The notes: generated from the sequence alone by a model not told the origin. DNA of 32,155 nt from an uncultured Porphyromonadaceae bacterium (GCA_947073495.1 CAMTMX010000038.1:1-32155), one strand, 5' to 3'; positions 16,326 to 25,757 are shown, counted from the first letter of the stretch. Program-made: numbers and translations.

Positions 16326-18884
16326 TTATTTAGTTCTGATTATATCAATAAGTCTTGCGGCACTCTTGGCACCGCCCTTCACATTGGAAGACCGTGTCTG
16401 GGTAGTTGAAAAATCAATCTCCCTGTCACCCCAGGTAAATGGGTAAGTCTTCATATAAGCCGGATCATCAGCGTCGCCGGTTCCGGGGACAGTATCATTT
16501 CCCCAAAACCATTCGTCATACACACACCGGACAGAAGCAGATCCTTTTAAATCAGAAGGTCGAGGCAACTTACCATTTGATATTTTTCCTGTATTAATTA
16601 TTCCCTGAGCACTCCAATAGTCCGTTTTAGAACTAAATAAAGCAGGAATGTAACCTTGATTTGATAGATAAATCAAATATTCGATTTCCCCAACAGTAGG
16701 AATTCTCCATCTTCCCGCGGGAGCCATCATCTCTTGATATGAAGCACATCTTCTTTGAGCATATTCATAAGTCATTGAATAAGCAACTCCATAAGAAGAA
16801 GCAATTCTTACTTTCGGTGCCACATAATACATCTTTGAATTATCTGAGTCAGTAGGATAATAATATGTTAAACCTCTACTTACTCCATCCATATCTTGTG
16901 TCCTGTACCAATTACTATTTAAGTTTTCTGTGCTTGTGAGGGTTGTTGTATTATAGAATCCTAAATTTGTATATTCATGACTTCTTGGATCTCCAATTAT
17001 GTAATCGCTTGTATTTAGATTGTTTATAGTCAAGATATACTGATTTGGATTCGCATTTGTAGAAGTAGATAAACCATAAGCTGTCAGCCAATTATAATCA
17101 TCATCATTTGTTAATTGCCTCTGATTCATATTAACATACATATTTCCATTTGCCGCAGTAGTTGAATTTCCAGTGTAATAATTCTGTCTTGTTTCTATAT
17201 ACATAGCAGGATACTGTACAACCCTTATAGTCTGGCTATAATTAGAATTACCTGTATGCTGAATCGTGATTAGGAACTCAAAGCGTGAATACTCAGCATT
17301 TGAAGTGGGTCTAAAATGAACAATCTTATATTCCGAAAGATTTGGTGTCGAAGCACTTGTCTCCAACGGAGCATATGTCACTAACTGTTCTTGCGTAATT
17401 TCGCGATAATTGTTATAACTTGTTCTACGATAAGGAGTCCATTGAATCATCTCATGATTCAAATTCAAAATACCATTCGCATCAGTGGTAGAATTAGGAG
17501 TATAGCTGCATTGCCAAATTGTTCTGCCATTATTAGAAGAGTAATCTCCGGTCGCAGTATTTACTCCATCTGTTATTACAACCGGATACTCATTACCCTG
17601 ATTTGTGACAGCATACCTATAATAAGTAGCTGTGACATTTGTTACCGTAACCGGATGCGATGAATATACAGGTATGGAGATGGAGGGTTCGTTGTTGACT
17701 ACATAATAATCCTCATCTACAACAAGATATCTATAATCCGATATAGATACAGCTATCGGTTCTTCGCTCCAATTGACTGCTGTGTAACTACAATCCGTCA
17801 TCTCGAAAGGTTCATCGGGAACGAAACTTCCCAATACCCCGACATTAAGATTGATTTTATAAGATACGTTTCTCACTAAATCAGTTGTCCGGTTGATCGG
17901 AACTTGATAATAGCTTGTCCGGTAAGCACCTTCCTGACCTTCCCTCCAAGGAACCATCAAAGTAATAAAGGTACGGTGAGACTCTTCGGCATCCTCGCTC
18001 CAAGAGTTGGGGTATGTGTAGAAAGGGATATTCACCACGTATGGGAATCCCTCGGTTTCAGACACACCTTCCTGCTTCTCCATAGATCTGGGACCGTCAC
18101 CTTGCGTTGCCTGGGTCGGCATACTGTAATAGTCAGCATCAGCTTTGACACGATCTGCATTCGGCACAACAAAAGAAGTCTTTACTCCATTTATTATTGA
18201 CGCCTTCATATTGTCAAGTTGCGAATACCAGACAACTGCATCTTCTCCTTCAGCATTCTGAATAGTTTCCGGAACCCTTATCGCCAAAGTGACCTTAGCT
18301 GCCGCACGCTTCACTTCAACCTTTCCCTCGGCACTTTTCCCATCGGATGCAAGTGACACGGTTCCTGTTCCATCCATAACAAACGACTGCTGCACTTCAT
18401 TTGATTCAAACGGAGACGTCACTGTCATTTTTTTAATGGCATCAGCGGTAGTATGTGCTTTTATATCAGACAACACAGCTGCGGGCAAATTTGTAAACAC
18501 GTATGCCCGGCACGGTTTAGTGCCGTCTGTGCCAAACAAAGTTGCCTTGTTAGCATCTGAGAGCACAACCTGCAATACGGTTGTTGATTTTGCATCAAGT
18601 CCGGTGAAAGTCTGACTCACGGCGGGCACTGATGTATCAAGAGAGCCGGCAGTATTGTCGGCGGGATACAGAAGCAGCACAGCCGACTCTATCAGGTTTT
18701 CATTATATTTATCAACTCCGTCTTCAGTAGCTCTTGTCAGACTGGAACTGCGGAGCGTGATATTGATATAACCGTCCCGGTTCACATTTTCCTCCCCATG
18801 CTCTTCGAATGAATCTGAGCATCCGGCAACAAGAAAAATGCACACCGGTGTCACTAACCGCAAAAGTAATTTATGTAGTCTCAT
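16326..18884 (-). CDS. Large fimbrillin-family lipoprotein, candidate tip adhesin
   Basis: The 852-residue protein has a lipobox (LVAGC, C22), a TRA site at R51 and the family motif LVRNVSYKI (336-344). Some 500 residues follow, rich in Asn, Tyr, Thr and Ser. Near the end GRWRIPTVGEIEYLIYL (724-740), DYWSAQG (755-761) and SVRCVYDEWFW (784-794) resemble the Fib_succ_major/C-type-lectin-like domains found on Bacteroidales pilus tips. The coding DNA for the middle and end (about 16600-17560) is visibly more AT-rich than the start, which suggests exchange or rapid divergence of the adhesin part. The gene lies 12 nt downstream of the 583-residue subunit gene. Confidence 0.85.
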   Translation of the reverse strand: MRLHKLLLRLVTPVCIFLVAGCSDSFEEHGEENVNRDGYINITLRSSSLTRATEDGVDKYNENLIESAVLLLYPADNTAGSLDTSVPAVSQTFTGLDAKSTTVLQVVLSDANKATLFGTDGTKPCRAYVFTNLPAAVLSDIKAHTTADAIKKMTVTSPFESNEVQQSFVMDGTGTVSLASDGKSAEGKVEVKRAAAKVTLAIRVPETIQNAEGEDAVVWYSQLDNMKASIINGVKTSFVVPNADRVKADADYYSMPTQATQGDGPRSMEKQEGVSETEGFPYVVNIPFYTYPNSWSEDAEESHRTFITLMVPWREGQEGAYRTSYYQVPINRTTDLVRNVSYKINLNVGVLGSFVPDEPFEMTDCSYTAVNWSEEPIAVSISDYRYLVVDEDYYVVNNEPSISIPVYSSHPVTVTNVTATYYRYAVTNQGNEYPVVITDGVNTATGDYSSNNGRTIWQCSYTPNSTTDANGILNLNHEMIQWTPYRRTSYNNYREITQEQLVTYAPLETSASTPNLSEYKIVHFRPTSNAEYSRFEFLITIQHTGNSNYSQTIRVVQYPAMYIETRQNYYTGNSTTAANGNMYVNMNQRQLTNDDDYNWLTAYGLSTSTNANPNQYILTINNLNTSDYIIGDPRSHEYTNLGFYNTTTLTSTENLNSNWYRTQDMDGVSRGLTYYYPTDSDNSKMYYVAPKVRIASSYGVAYSMTYEYAQRRCASYQEMMAPAGRWRIPTVGEIEYLIYLSNQGYIPALFSSKTDYWSAQGIINTGKISNGKLPRPSDLKGSASVRCVYDEWFWGNDTVPGTGDADDPAYMKTYPFTWGDREIDFSTTQTRSSNVKGGAKSAARLIDIIRTK

Positions 18885-18896
18885 GATTCTTTCTCT

Positions 18897-20648
18897 TTAA
18901 ATTCCGGTTCCTGATTGAACAATTGTAAAATATGTATTCTTGCCATATTTCCCGTTACAGAGATCTGCAATTATAGTCCTGCCATCCAAAGTTTTCACAA
19001 GCACCTGCAGACGAGCAGCATTTGTGACGGTTTGTGCCGGATTCCGGGGCAATATCCGCAATTTTACTTCACCTCCGACATCGCCTGTAGGATTTGGGAT
19101 CTCTTGGTTATCTTCATCAACGAACATGAAAGCATTCTGAGACTCACCTTCAGTGTCGATAAGGAATGCCGTCCATGTAGCTCCCTGAGGTTGAACCATG
19201 TTGAATGAGCATACGGCAGGTCCATCGGCTATCGGATTTACATACACTTTCGCAGTTTCAGTATCCAGTCTGTTATAAGTACCTTCAATCCAATGGATTT
19301 CTCCGCCTTCGGCAAAGCCGGGATTGTGTGTATAATCCCATTCAATTTCTTCCGATTCCCAAGGCATGACCTGGACAGTTATATCAGCGGGAGTACCGAC
19401 ACTGTTCACGCTTATTCTGTAAATATGGTTTCTGAGAAGCTGATTTCCTGTACCCCAATTGAAGACTCCTCCATTATAGCCATAAAGAGGCACGGTATAA
19501 TATGAAAATTCATCCTTACTTGCATTAGCCGTAGGTTTGATGACAATTTCGACAGAAGGCATCCCGTTTTCTATTATCATCTGCTCAGGGCAATAACCTC
19601 TCATAAACCTTACCCTCCTTCCGTCAGGATACTCATTTCCATAATAGGTGCCCCTGACGGCAGTCATTTCATAAGTTCCACCCGTCTGATTCGATCCGAG
19701 GTTCACAAACTCAACCTGATTTCCGTTTTGATAATCCAGATAACCCGCAGGAATCAGATTCCCGGATCCATAAGCATAGCTAAGAACCGCTGATTCAATT
19801 CTTGGATAGCGGTCATCCTTCGCTTCCTCATTGTTGATATTGTCATTTATCTCAATTTTCGACATTGCTCTGAGAAGCCAGATATCTGAAAGGTTGACAG
19901 GCTGCCATGATGCGGAATGATAAAATTCAAGTGCGTTGACCCTGAAATCAGCCTTCCCGTACATCGGTATGTAGCGTGGCTCTCCGGCAACAGTATTGCC
20001 GGGATTCCAGCCTTGAGGAATTGTAAATGTCCCGATACCTTTAGAGATCTGGCTCATGGCTTCCTTATAATCCGTATTCACAGCCACCTTGGGATAATCA
20101 TAATTCCCGCTGGATTCGGAGTATTCCAAATGTTGATTAGCGAGAATCACAAATCTTAACCCCACTTTTGAGGTCGAAGTCAATTCTGTAAGGTCAAGTT
20201 CATAATTCCCGAAAGGAATTCTTGACAACAGGTTATAACCCGACAGAGGGGAACCAATTATCCGGAAGTCTTTATCATCCGAACTGTTGTAGATCAATTT
20301 ATAATCTTCATCCTTTCCGGCAAAGATATACACCGCCACATCATGAACGTTGACAGCGTTTTCATACATATCCGGGAAATACGACGCCGATTGATCATGC
20401 CCGTTATCATCTGAAGAACCATACGGAGCCCTGGTCATATTTCCGGAATTGTCGTGAACGGATAAAGATAGACCCAACAGGTATCCTTCCGGAGCATCCG
20501 GATAAACTTTCCCGGGCTCCGGATCATCGACAAGTCCGCATCCACCGAGAACGAATCCGAGGAATGTCATCACCGATAAACAAACCTTCGGCATACCCTT
20601 CCGGTGTGGATGCAACCGTCTGTTATTGTTATTAATTATGGTAATCAT
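18897..20648 (-). CDS. Fimbrillin-family lipoprotein, minor subunit
   Basis: This 583-residue protein has a lipobox (LGGC, C37 from the first ATG), a TRA site at R73 and the family motif LLRNHIYRI (404-412). After the motif it carries an extra domain of about 150 residues with a WTAFLIDTEGE segment and an ending YFTIVQSGTGI, suggestive of an Ig-like fold. A second ATG at codon 19 would give a more usual signal-peptide length and may be the real start. In Mfa/Fim systems, subunits with such extensions are accessory or near-tip pilins. It follows the anchor gene by 12 nt. Confidence 0.85.
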   Translation of the reverse strand: MITIINNNNRRLHPHRKGMPKVCLSVMTFLGFVLGGCGLVDDPEPGKVYPDAPEGYLLGLSLSVHDNSGNMTRAPYGSSDDNGHDQSASYFPDMYENAVNVHDVAVYIFAGKDEDYKLIYNSSDDKDFRIIGSPLSGYNLLSRIPFGNYELDLTELTSTSKVGLRFVILANQHLEYSESSGNYDYPKVAVNTDYKEAMSQISKGIGTFTIPQGWNPGNTVAGEPRYIPMYGKADFRVNALEFYHSASWQPVNLSDIWLLRAMSKIEINDNINNEEAKDDRYPRIESAVLSYAYGSGNLIPAGYLDYQNGNQVEFVNLGSNQTGGTYEMTAVRGTYYGNEYPDGRRVRFMRGYCPEQMIIENGMPSVEIVIKPTANASKDEFSYYTVPLYGYNGGVFNWGTGNQLLRNHIYRISVNSVGTPADITVQVMPWESEEIEWDYTHNPGFAEGGEIHWIEGTYNRLDTETAKVYVNPIADGPAVCSFNMVQPQGATWTAFLIDTEGESQNAFMFVDEDNQEIPNPTGDVGGEVKLRILPRNPAQTVTNAARLQVLVKTLDGRTIIADLCNGKYGKNTYFTIVQSGTGI

Positions 20649-20660
20649 CTTTCGGCTTAC

Positions 20661-21698
20661 TTAAATTCCTTCAGATTGTGGCGGGACCACAGTCCAATTG
20701 TTAATTAATATTCCTGATGCGGTATACCAGTTGCTGTTCTTGTCAATAAAGAACACGATGTTAAACTCATTCATACGGTCAAGATATTCCTGATCAGACA
20801 TATCCTCGTTATAATGACCTTTGACAAGCAACAGATAGTCGATCAATGGAATCCTTACCACGTCGCGGTCATCCCAATTTCTATGTATGGTCAGCACGGC
20901 TTCATGATCAGCCATAAGTCTGCTGGTGGTCAGTTCAAACAAGAGAGTCGCTACTGAAGTTGTTGTCTTTGTGCTCTGTTGATCAGGCATAACCACCTGC
21001 CCATAATTTATGAACCAGGGACGGTATTCGAAATTAGATCCCGGCAAGACATCATTGTTCCAGGCGAGCCGGCTGTTATTATCAGTTATCGTCGTTGAGA
21101 AATCGCGTTGCTCTATCGGGGAACCGTCAAGATGCTGCAACATCACCCTCACCACCTTGGTATCCTTCATAAGATACATGGTCACATCCTGAGTTACATG
21201 CTCAGTGGGTTTAGACACAAATTTTGTGGGTTCGAGATAACCATGATAAAGACCGGGAAGATCCCTGTCGCTATATTGTGTGCCGTCGCTGCCGTTCAAA
21301 GTGCTCAATGTAACTTCAAGCTCTTCTTTCGATGTCGGCGTGTAAGTTGCAAGATTGAACGGTCCGTCAGGAGTCAATCCGCACCATGCAACAAACTCGT
21401 AGGTTCCCGGAGCAATCTCAAGCGGCATCTTGAAATCTCGCGCCGAAAGCGCCTCATGAGTGTCATTACCACTCCACACGAAGTTGCCGGCTTCATCAAA
21501 ACCCCATACATATACCCCCGCACCGCTCGAAGGGAATGCGTCGGCATATAGCATGTTGTAGTCATACACAAATTTCATATTGTATGTCACCGTACATGGT
21601 TCGAGATCTTCGTTGACCATACCGCACCCGACAAACCCTACGCCGCAAAAGGCGAGCAATGTCCCTGCTGAGACTGAATGAATAAGTTGACGTATCAT
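20661..21698 (-). CDS. FimB/Mfa2-family fimbrial anchor lipoprotein
   Basis: The 345-residue lipoprotein has a lipobox (GFVGC, C25). Family hallmarks are EPCTVTYNMKFVYDYNM (33-49), VYVWGFDEAGNF, and the C-terminal DYLLLVKGHYN, FNIVFFID and LINNWTVVPP. Unlike its four fimbrillin-type neighbours it has no TRA/TRS site after the lipid Cys, as expected for a subunit that stays lipidated and anchors the fibre in the outer membrane and limits its length. It lies 404 nt downstream of the major fimbrillin gene, the only large gap inside the operon. Confidence 0.92.
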   Translation of the reverse strand: MIRQLIHSVSAGTLLAFCGVGFVGCGMVNEDLEPCTVTYNMKFVYDYNMLYADAFPSSGAGVYVWGFDEAGNFVWSGNDTHEALSARDFKMPLEIAPGTYEFVAWCGLTPDGPFNLATYTPTSKEELEVTLSTLNGSDGTQYSDRDLPGLYHGYLEPTKFVSKPTEHVTQDVTMYLMKDTKVVRVMLQHLDGSPIEQRDFSTTITDNNSRLAWNNDVLPGSNFEYRPWFINYGQVVMPDQQSTKTTTSVATLLFELTTSRLMADHEAVLTIHRNWDDRDVVRIPLIDYLLLVKGHYNEDMSDQEYLDRMNEFNIVFFIDKNSNWYTASGILINNWTVVPPQSEGI

Positions 21699-22102
21699 GT
21701 TGTTTTCAAATTATTGGTGACCATGGGGAGTAATCAGCTCCCCATAGCCTGGATCGGAAGAGAGACGAGATGGCAATCAGCCGTCGCAACGCGGCTTACA
21801 TGCCAAGGGTCAGACCGTTTAAGTTGTGCTTACGACATACCGGTTAAAGCGATTTGGGAATATCGGTATGATGTATGGATCCGGAGCCGGACAATCGGAT
21901 TGAATAATATTCCGGCTCCAAATCATTTTCAACAAAGTTGTTTAAACTTATTAATTTAAGTTTCGCCAGCTCACTTAAAGGGGTTAAAGTGTTATATTTA
22001 TACATAATATCCGTGGAAGCCGGATATCTTTCCTCAACTGTAAATTAACCTTTAACCTTTTAACCTCATAACCCTCAACTTTTGCAAGCAAAAGTTGAAT
22101 TA
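21699..22102 (-). other. Gap between major fimbrillin and anchor genes, with hairpins
   Basis: The 404-nt gap has no gene. It holds three hairpins: ATGGGGAG/CTCCCCAT (21723-21745), GGAGCCGGA/TCCGGCTCC (21883-21919) and TCAACTTTTGC/GCAAAAGTTGA (22075-22098). The last lies immediately after the fimbrillin stop. None has a strong U-tract on the minus strand. Such structures may protect the fimbrillin mRNA 3' end and lower downstream expression, which fits a need for far more major subunit than anchor; this is inference. Confidence 0.5.
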
Positions 22103-24073
22103 TTAAAGGTCGACTTTCTGAACAGGCACGATTGCCCAGTTAAGGATGTTCAGACGGTAAGCCACATAATAATCCTTGGTTTCGACAGGGGGAACGATAG
22201 GATCATTAGGATTGGCGATAGCAGTTGCAAGACCGCTGATGCTGTTGACCAAGATGTTGTAGACATGGTTACGTACGAGACCGAAGTCACCTACACGTGC
22301 AGCTGAATAATCAATTGACTCAGATGTGGCGTTAGGATTATTTCCGGCATACCAACCGAGGTGGCGGATTGGAATGTTGAAGTAAGCCTTACCCTCGTTA
22401 TACATATCTGCATAACTGGCTGCAGTCACAAGAGCCTTGTTTGCTTCGAGAACAGACACTTCACCTTCGTTGTTACCGATCACCTGAGGACCGTTGCCCA
22501 AGTTGATGCAAAGAGTTGTGCCGGCTGTTACTTTATTAAGATCGCCAATCTGAAGAGTCACCTTGCGGGATGCAGCATATTCTCCCAAACCTTCAAAAAC
22601 ATCATCTACGGGTCGAACAACTTCAAGAGCGTCGAAAACAGATGCAAGATTATCTTTGGTAAGAGGGGTATACTCATAGCTACCCTCTTCACCTGTGCGG
22701 ACAAGAAGAGCCGATTCTTTATCTACCAAGTACTCAATAATAGTGTTGGTGCCCGTAATTGTGGAAGTTACTTTCCCATCCTGGAGCTTAGCATCAAAAA
22801 GAACCAGAGGCTTATCGCTTTCCATTTTCCTTACTGTGTAGAAAGTAGGAGTTAGTGCTTGAGCCACCCCTGCCACTGTCACTTCATAATGACCTGCAAG
22901 GACAACAGATGCTATAGCCGCAGCGGGATTGGAGCTGTTAAGACCTTCACGGGATACGGTTGTCTCATTGGTATATTTCACCGTTTCCGTTGTTGAAGGA
23001 TTAAGCTCGTTGGATTCAGCAACGATCTCATTGTATGACAGATATTTTAGAGCATACGCATCTTCATTCCCTTTCACATCGTTAGCATTATAGGGATACT
23101 CATTTGAGTAATATGCCGGAGAGAATGCCCAGTAGCTTCTTTTGTTAATTGGAGCGTTCCATGCCCAACCCGTACCTCTCGCAAGTTCGTCAACAACCTG
23201 ACCATAAGACATATTCGTTCCAGCAGGACTGCCGAGACCATCGTCAGCACGGAATGCCTTTGTTACAAATGTCTTCTTGTCGAAAGCATTCACTTCCCAT
23301 TTTTCAGGAACAAATGTAAGGGTCACGTTATCATCAGCAGGCGTATATGCCTCGACAACATCCTCTTTGCCAAATGAGAACTTAACTTTAGCAGCATAAC
23401 GCTCTACATTTATAACCACACGTGCGGCAGCATCCGGGTTATTGCCTACTGCAGCTTCAGCTTTCTCTTTAGAGTCGAATAATTGCCCGTCACCTATAGC
23501 GACAGCACGAGTCAATGACGTTCCGGTTTCATTATTCGCATAATATACGGAATTTGACATAGCAAATGCCCCTTTTGCATCTTTGATACCTTCACGAGTA
23601 ATGGTTTCCACTCTCTGAAGCGAACTTGCAAGACCATCCGTAGAAACCGGGTTCAAGTAGCACATCACAAATTTAGGAGCAGATTCACCACGATTGACAT
23701 CCACTCTGACAACAGATGTGTAACTGCGTAGAATATTTCCGGTTTCATCAACTGCTGTACCATCTCCGAGTGTGGAAACACCGACAGGCTGACCTACGAC
23801 AAGTCCATTGGCATCGTAGAACACGAAATATGCATTGTTTACTACAGACTCTGAGTCTTCACCTTTCTCAAAATCAGGATTGCCTGTTCCGTTGTAGTCT
23901 GCACTGTTGGCACGGGTGCCTCCCATGTCAGCATTTGTTGTGATAGCGACGTTCACATAGAAAGATTTGTCTTTCTCGAGAACCGGATTGCTTTCCGGAA
24001 GATTCTCTTCGGAGCTACAGGCGGAAAACGCCAACCCGGCTCCCATCGCATAGAGCAAATAAGATTTTCTCAT
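22103..24073 (-). CDS. Mfa1-like major fimbrillin
   Basis: The 656-residue lipoprotein has a lipobox (AFSAC, C19), a TRA site at R54 where an Arg-specific protease is expected to cut and free the subunit for strand-exchange polymerisation, and the family motif LVRNHVYNI (599-607). Only about 50 residues follow the motif, ending NILNWAIVPVQKVDL, in keeping with a polymerising major subunit rather than a tip protein. It is the first gene of the operon. The promoter inside repeat copy B, about 0.6 kb upstream, points toward it, and I see no better promoter closer to the ATG. Confidence 0.92.
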   Translation of the reverse strand: MRKSYLLYAMGAGLAFSACSSEENLPESNPVLEKDKSFYVNVAITTNADMGGTRANSADYNGTGNPDFEKGEDSESVVNNAYFVFYDANGLVVGQPVGVSTLGDGTAVDETGNILRSYTSVVRVDVNRGESAPKFVMCYLNPVSTDGLASSLQRVETITREGIKDAKGAFAMSNSVYYANNETGTSLTRAVAIGDGQLFDSKEKAEAAVGNNPDAAARVVINVERYAAKVKFSFGKEDVVEAYTPADDNVTLTFVPEKWEVNAFDKKTFVTKAFRADDGLGSPAGTNMSYGQVVDELARGTGWAWNAPINKRSYWAFSPAYYSNEYPYNANDVKGNEDAYALKYLSYNEIVAESNELNPSTTETVKYTNETTVSREGLNSSNPAAAIASVVLAGHYEVTVAGVAQALTPTFYTVRKMESDKPLVLFDAKLQDGKVTSTITGTNTIIEYLVDKESALLVRTGEEGSYEYTPLTKDNLASVFDALEVVRPVDDVFEGLGEYAASRKVTLQIGDLNKVTAGTTLCINLGNGPQVIGNNEGEVSVLEANKALVTAASYADMYNEGKAYFNIPIRHLGWYAGNNPNATSESIDYSAARVGDFGLVRNHVYNILVNSISGLATAIANPNDPIVPPVETKDYYVAYRLNILNWAIVPVQKVDL

Positions 24074-24141
24074 CTTCGTAAATTTAAAATTAATTAAAAG
24101 TATTTTAATTCGTTAATTCAGGTATTAATCATGACAAGTCT

Positions 24142-24180
24142 CACAACCCGGTTCAGCTTACCGGTTGTGCGACATTTTTT
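24142..24180. other. Hairpin with T-run between copy B and the fimbrillin gene
   Basis: CACAACCCGGT pairs with ACCGGTTGTG (one bulged C, to 24169), followed on the plus strand by CGACATTTTTT. It looks like a plus-strand terminator although no plus-strand gene precedes it. On the minus strand it would be a leader hairpin ahead of fimbrillin. Confidence 0.4.
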
Positions 24181-24182
24181 GC

Positions 24183-24757
24183 TCTATGTAAATGACGGAT
24201 AATCCACACCAGACAATACCTGCAAGTCCGATTGTCTGTTTACAGCAGATAGTGATAGTTTCGTTTCCATAGAGGTCAGTGCATTTCAACTTGACCTATG
24301 AACTCCCCTCATGGGATTTCCGGATGCCTCCGGAATCTAAAATAATTAGGTTAAAAAATGAAAAACGTGGGAGTCTGTACCCGTTGCTCGTCCGGCTAAT
24401 CAAGGCTCTCGCATTGCCTACTCTGTCAGAACGAGCAACGAAGAAACCCACGCCGATACCATTATATAGTTCTACTGTTTTCCGATTATACGAAAAACAG
24501 CAGAAGGAATATAACATACCCATGAGCATCTATCGTTGCGATGTTTCTTGGCAGAGTTGGTGAATTTGCGAGATTCAGATTAGCCAAAAACAAAGCGCGT
24601 GATAAACGCTTTCCAATATGTATTGAACCCCACCCCGCCGTGTCTCACCAAATATAGAGACACACCAGCGTGGTTTTCAATCGCAAAATTAAACAATCAA
24701 ATATGTATTTGCAAGAAAATTTGCAACAATTATCAAAAAAATTCAATTTTTCGATAA
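24183..24757 (-). repeat. 0.45-0.55-kb promoter-bearing repeat, copy B
   Basis: This is the second copy of the element at 11404-11852, in the same orientation and about 12.8 kb away. It is longer by roughly 120 bp in the middle, where CGTTGCTCGT and ACGAGCAACG form an additional long stem. The 77-codon minus-strand ORF here (24296-24529) uses a different frame from the ORF of copy A over the same conserved DNA, and the copy-A frame has TAA and TGA stops here. The unit lies between the DUF5106 gene and the fimbrillin gene and would be transcribed toward fimbrillin. Confidence 0.75.
24684..24715 (-). promoter_or_regulatory. Promoter of repeat copy B, pointing to the fimbrial operon
   Basis: On the minus strand CTTG (24712-24715), 20 nt, then TAATTTTG (24684-24691). 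Spacing and context match copy A. An A/T-rich hairpin (about 24727-24757) lies just upstream and may shield the promoter from read-through. Confidence 0.8.
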
Positions 24758-24793
24758 AACAATAGAACTATTCTATTTATTGTTAACAACTTA

Positions 24794-25732
24794 TCACTTT
24801 TGTAAAATCATATCAGGAGACGGATCTTTCAAAATCACTTTTCCGTCGGGTGAAAAAATATAAAACGTAGGGAGCGCGCGGAATGTATACAACCCATCAT
24901 CCTCCAATGATATTTCAGCGTAACCCACTTTCCAATCTTCGGGAAATAAATTTTTGGTTTTCTCCCAAAGACCCTTGTCTCCTGCCACGTCAATCGCAAA
25001 GATTTTTAATGTCCCGGGTAGAGGGGTCCGCGAAAGTTGGGTTGATATTTCTTTACATTGTTCACAGTCCGGATCATAAAACATTACGAGAGTGGTATCC
25101 CCTTTCAACTCCTTGATAAAAGTGGAGCTTTCCCCTGAAAGTGTCAAAACCGGGAAATCGGCACCTTTCATGCCGGGTCGATTTTTCATTGCCTGCTTCA
25201 AACTGTAGTCTGCGCGAAGCCTGATCGCTTCCGGAACATCTCCCGACGAAACCATCTTTCCAAGAAAAACGATGAAGAGATCTTCATTTCTCATTGGAGA
25301 ATTAGGTTCATCAAGATATTTCCTTATTATATCATCCGCCAATTGACTTGACTCGTCATTATTGATCAATGCCTTGGTGACAAACCGACCCACTGACCTA
25401 TCTTTAACTAATTTATCGACAGCATCCAATAAGGAGATATAATTTGAAAATGACTGTTCAAGCAATATGGTGTCTTGTGCAGTTTCCTGAGATGAGAAAG
25501 GATATTGATCCCAAAAATGAACCACGGCATATTCCAATCTCCCGGCGGGATCAACAATAGAATCAGGAATCTCAGGAATATAGACCTTGGAATCAGCTTC
25601 ATCGCCAACGATATTTCCGTGCCGCTGATTAATCACACTACCGGCACCGTCTGTTGTCTTACCTCCTCCACAGGAGACAACCACAACAACCGACATTACA
25701 ATTCCTATGAAATATATTATTCGTCTTTTCAT
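24794..25732 (-). CDS. DUF5106 / thioredoxin-like lipoprotein
   Basis: The 312-residue lipoprotein has a lipobox (VVVSC, C21). Residues about 60-180 resemble the helical DUF5106 domain (VVHFWDQYPF). A thioredoxin-like domain follows from about 190, with MFYDPDCEQC giving the redox pair C223/C226 and a cis-Pro site in RALPTFYIF. It is expected to act as a membrane-tethered periplasmic thiol reductant or oxidant; the partner is unknown. No promoter is obvious in the 64 nt that separate it from the small gene upstream, so it may be co-transcribed with the zeta-toxin-like pair. Confidence 0.87.
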   Translation of the reverse strand: MKRRIIYFIGIVMSVVVVVSCGGGKTTDGAGSVINQRHGNIVGDEADSKVYIPEIPDSIVDPAGRLEYAVVHFWDQYPFSSQETAQDTILLEQSFSNYISLLDAVDKLVKDRSVGRFVTKALINNDESSQLADDIIRKYLDEPNSPMRNEDLFIVFLGKMVSSGDVPEAIRLRADYSLKQAMKNRPGMKGADFPVLTLSGESSTFIKELKGDTTLVMFYDPDCEQCKEISTQLSRTPLPGTLKIFAIDVAGDKGLWEKTKNLFPEDWKVGYAEISLEDDGLYTFRALPTFYIFSPDGKVILKDPSPDMILQK

Positions 25733-25757
25733 ACAGGACTAATGGAGACCTCCAAAC

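Noticed and set aside
16326..16800. Diversity-generating retroelement target in the lectin-like C-terminus
   Set aside because: No reverse transcriptase gene, template repeat or second copy of this segment is in the window.
24296..24529. 77-codon minus-strand ORF in repeat copy B as a gene
   Set aside because: The same conserved DNA is read in a different frame by the ORF of copy A, so this frame is unlikely to be the selected one.
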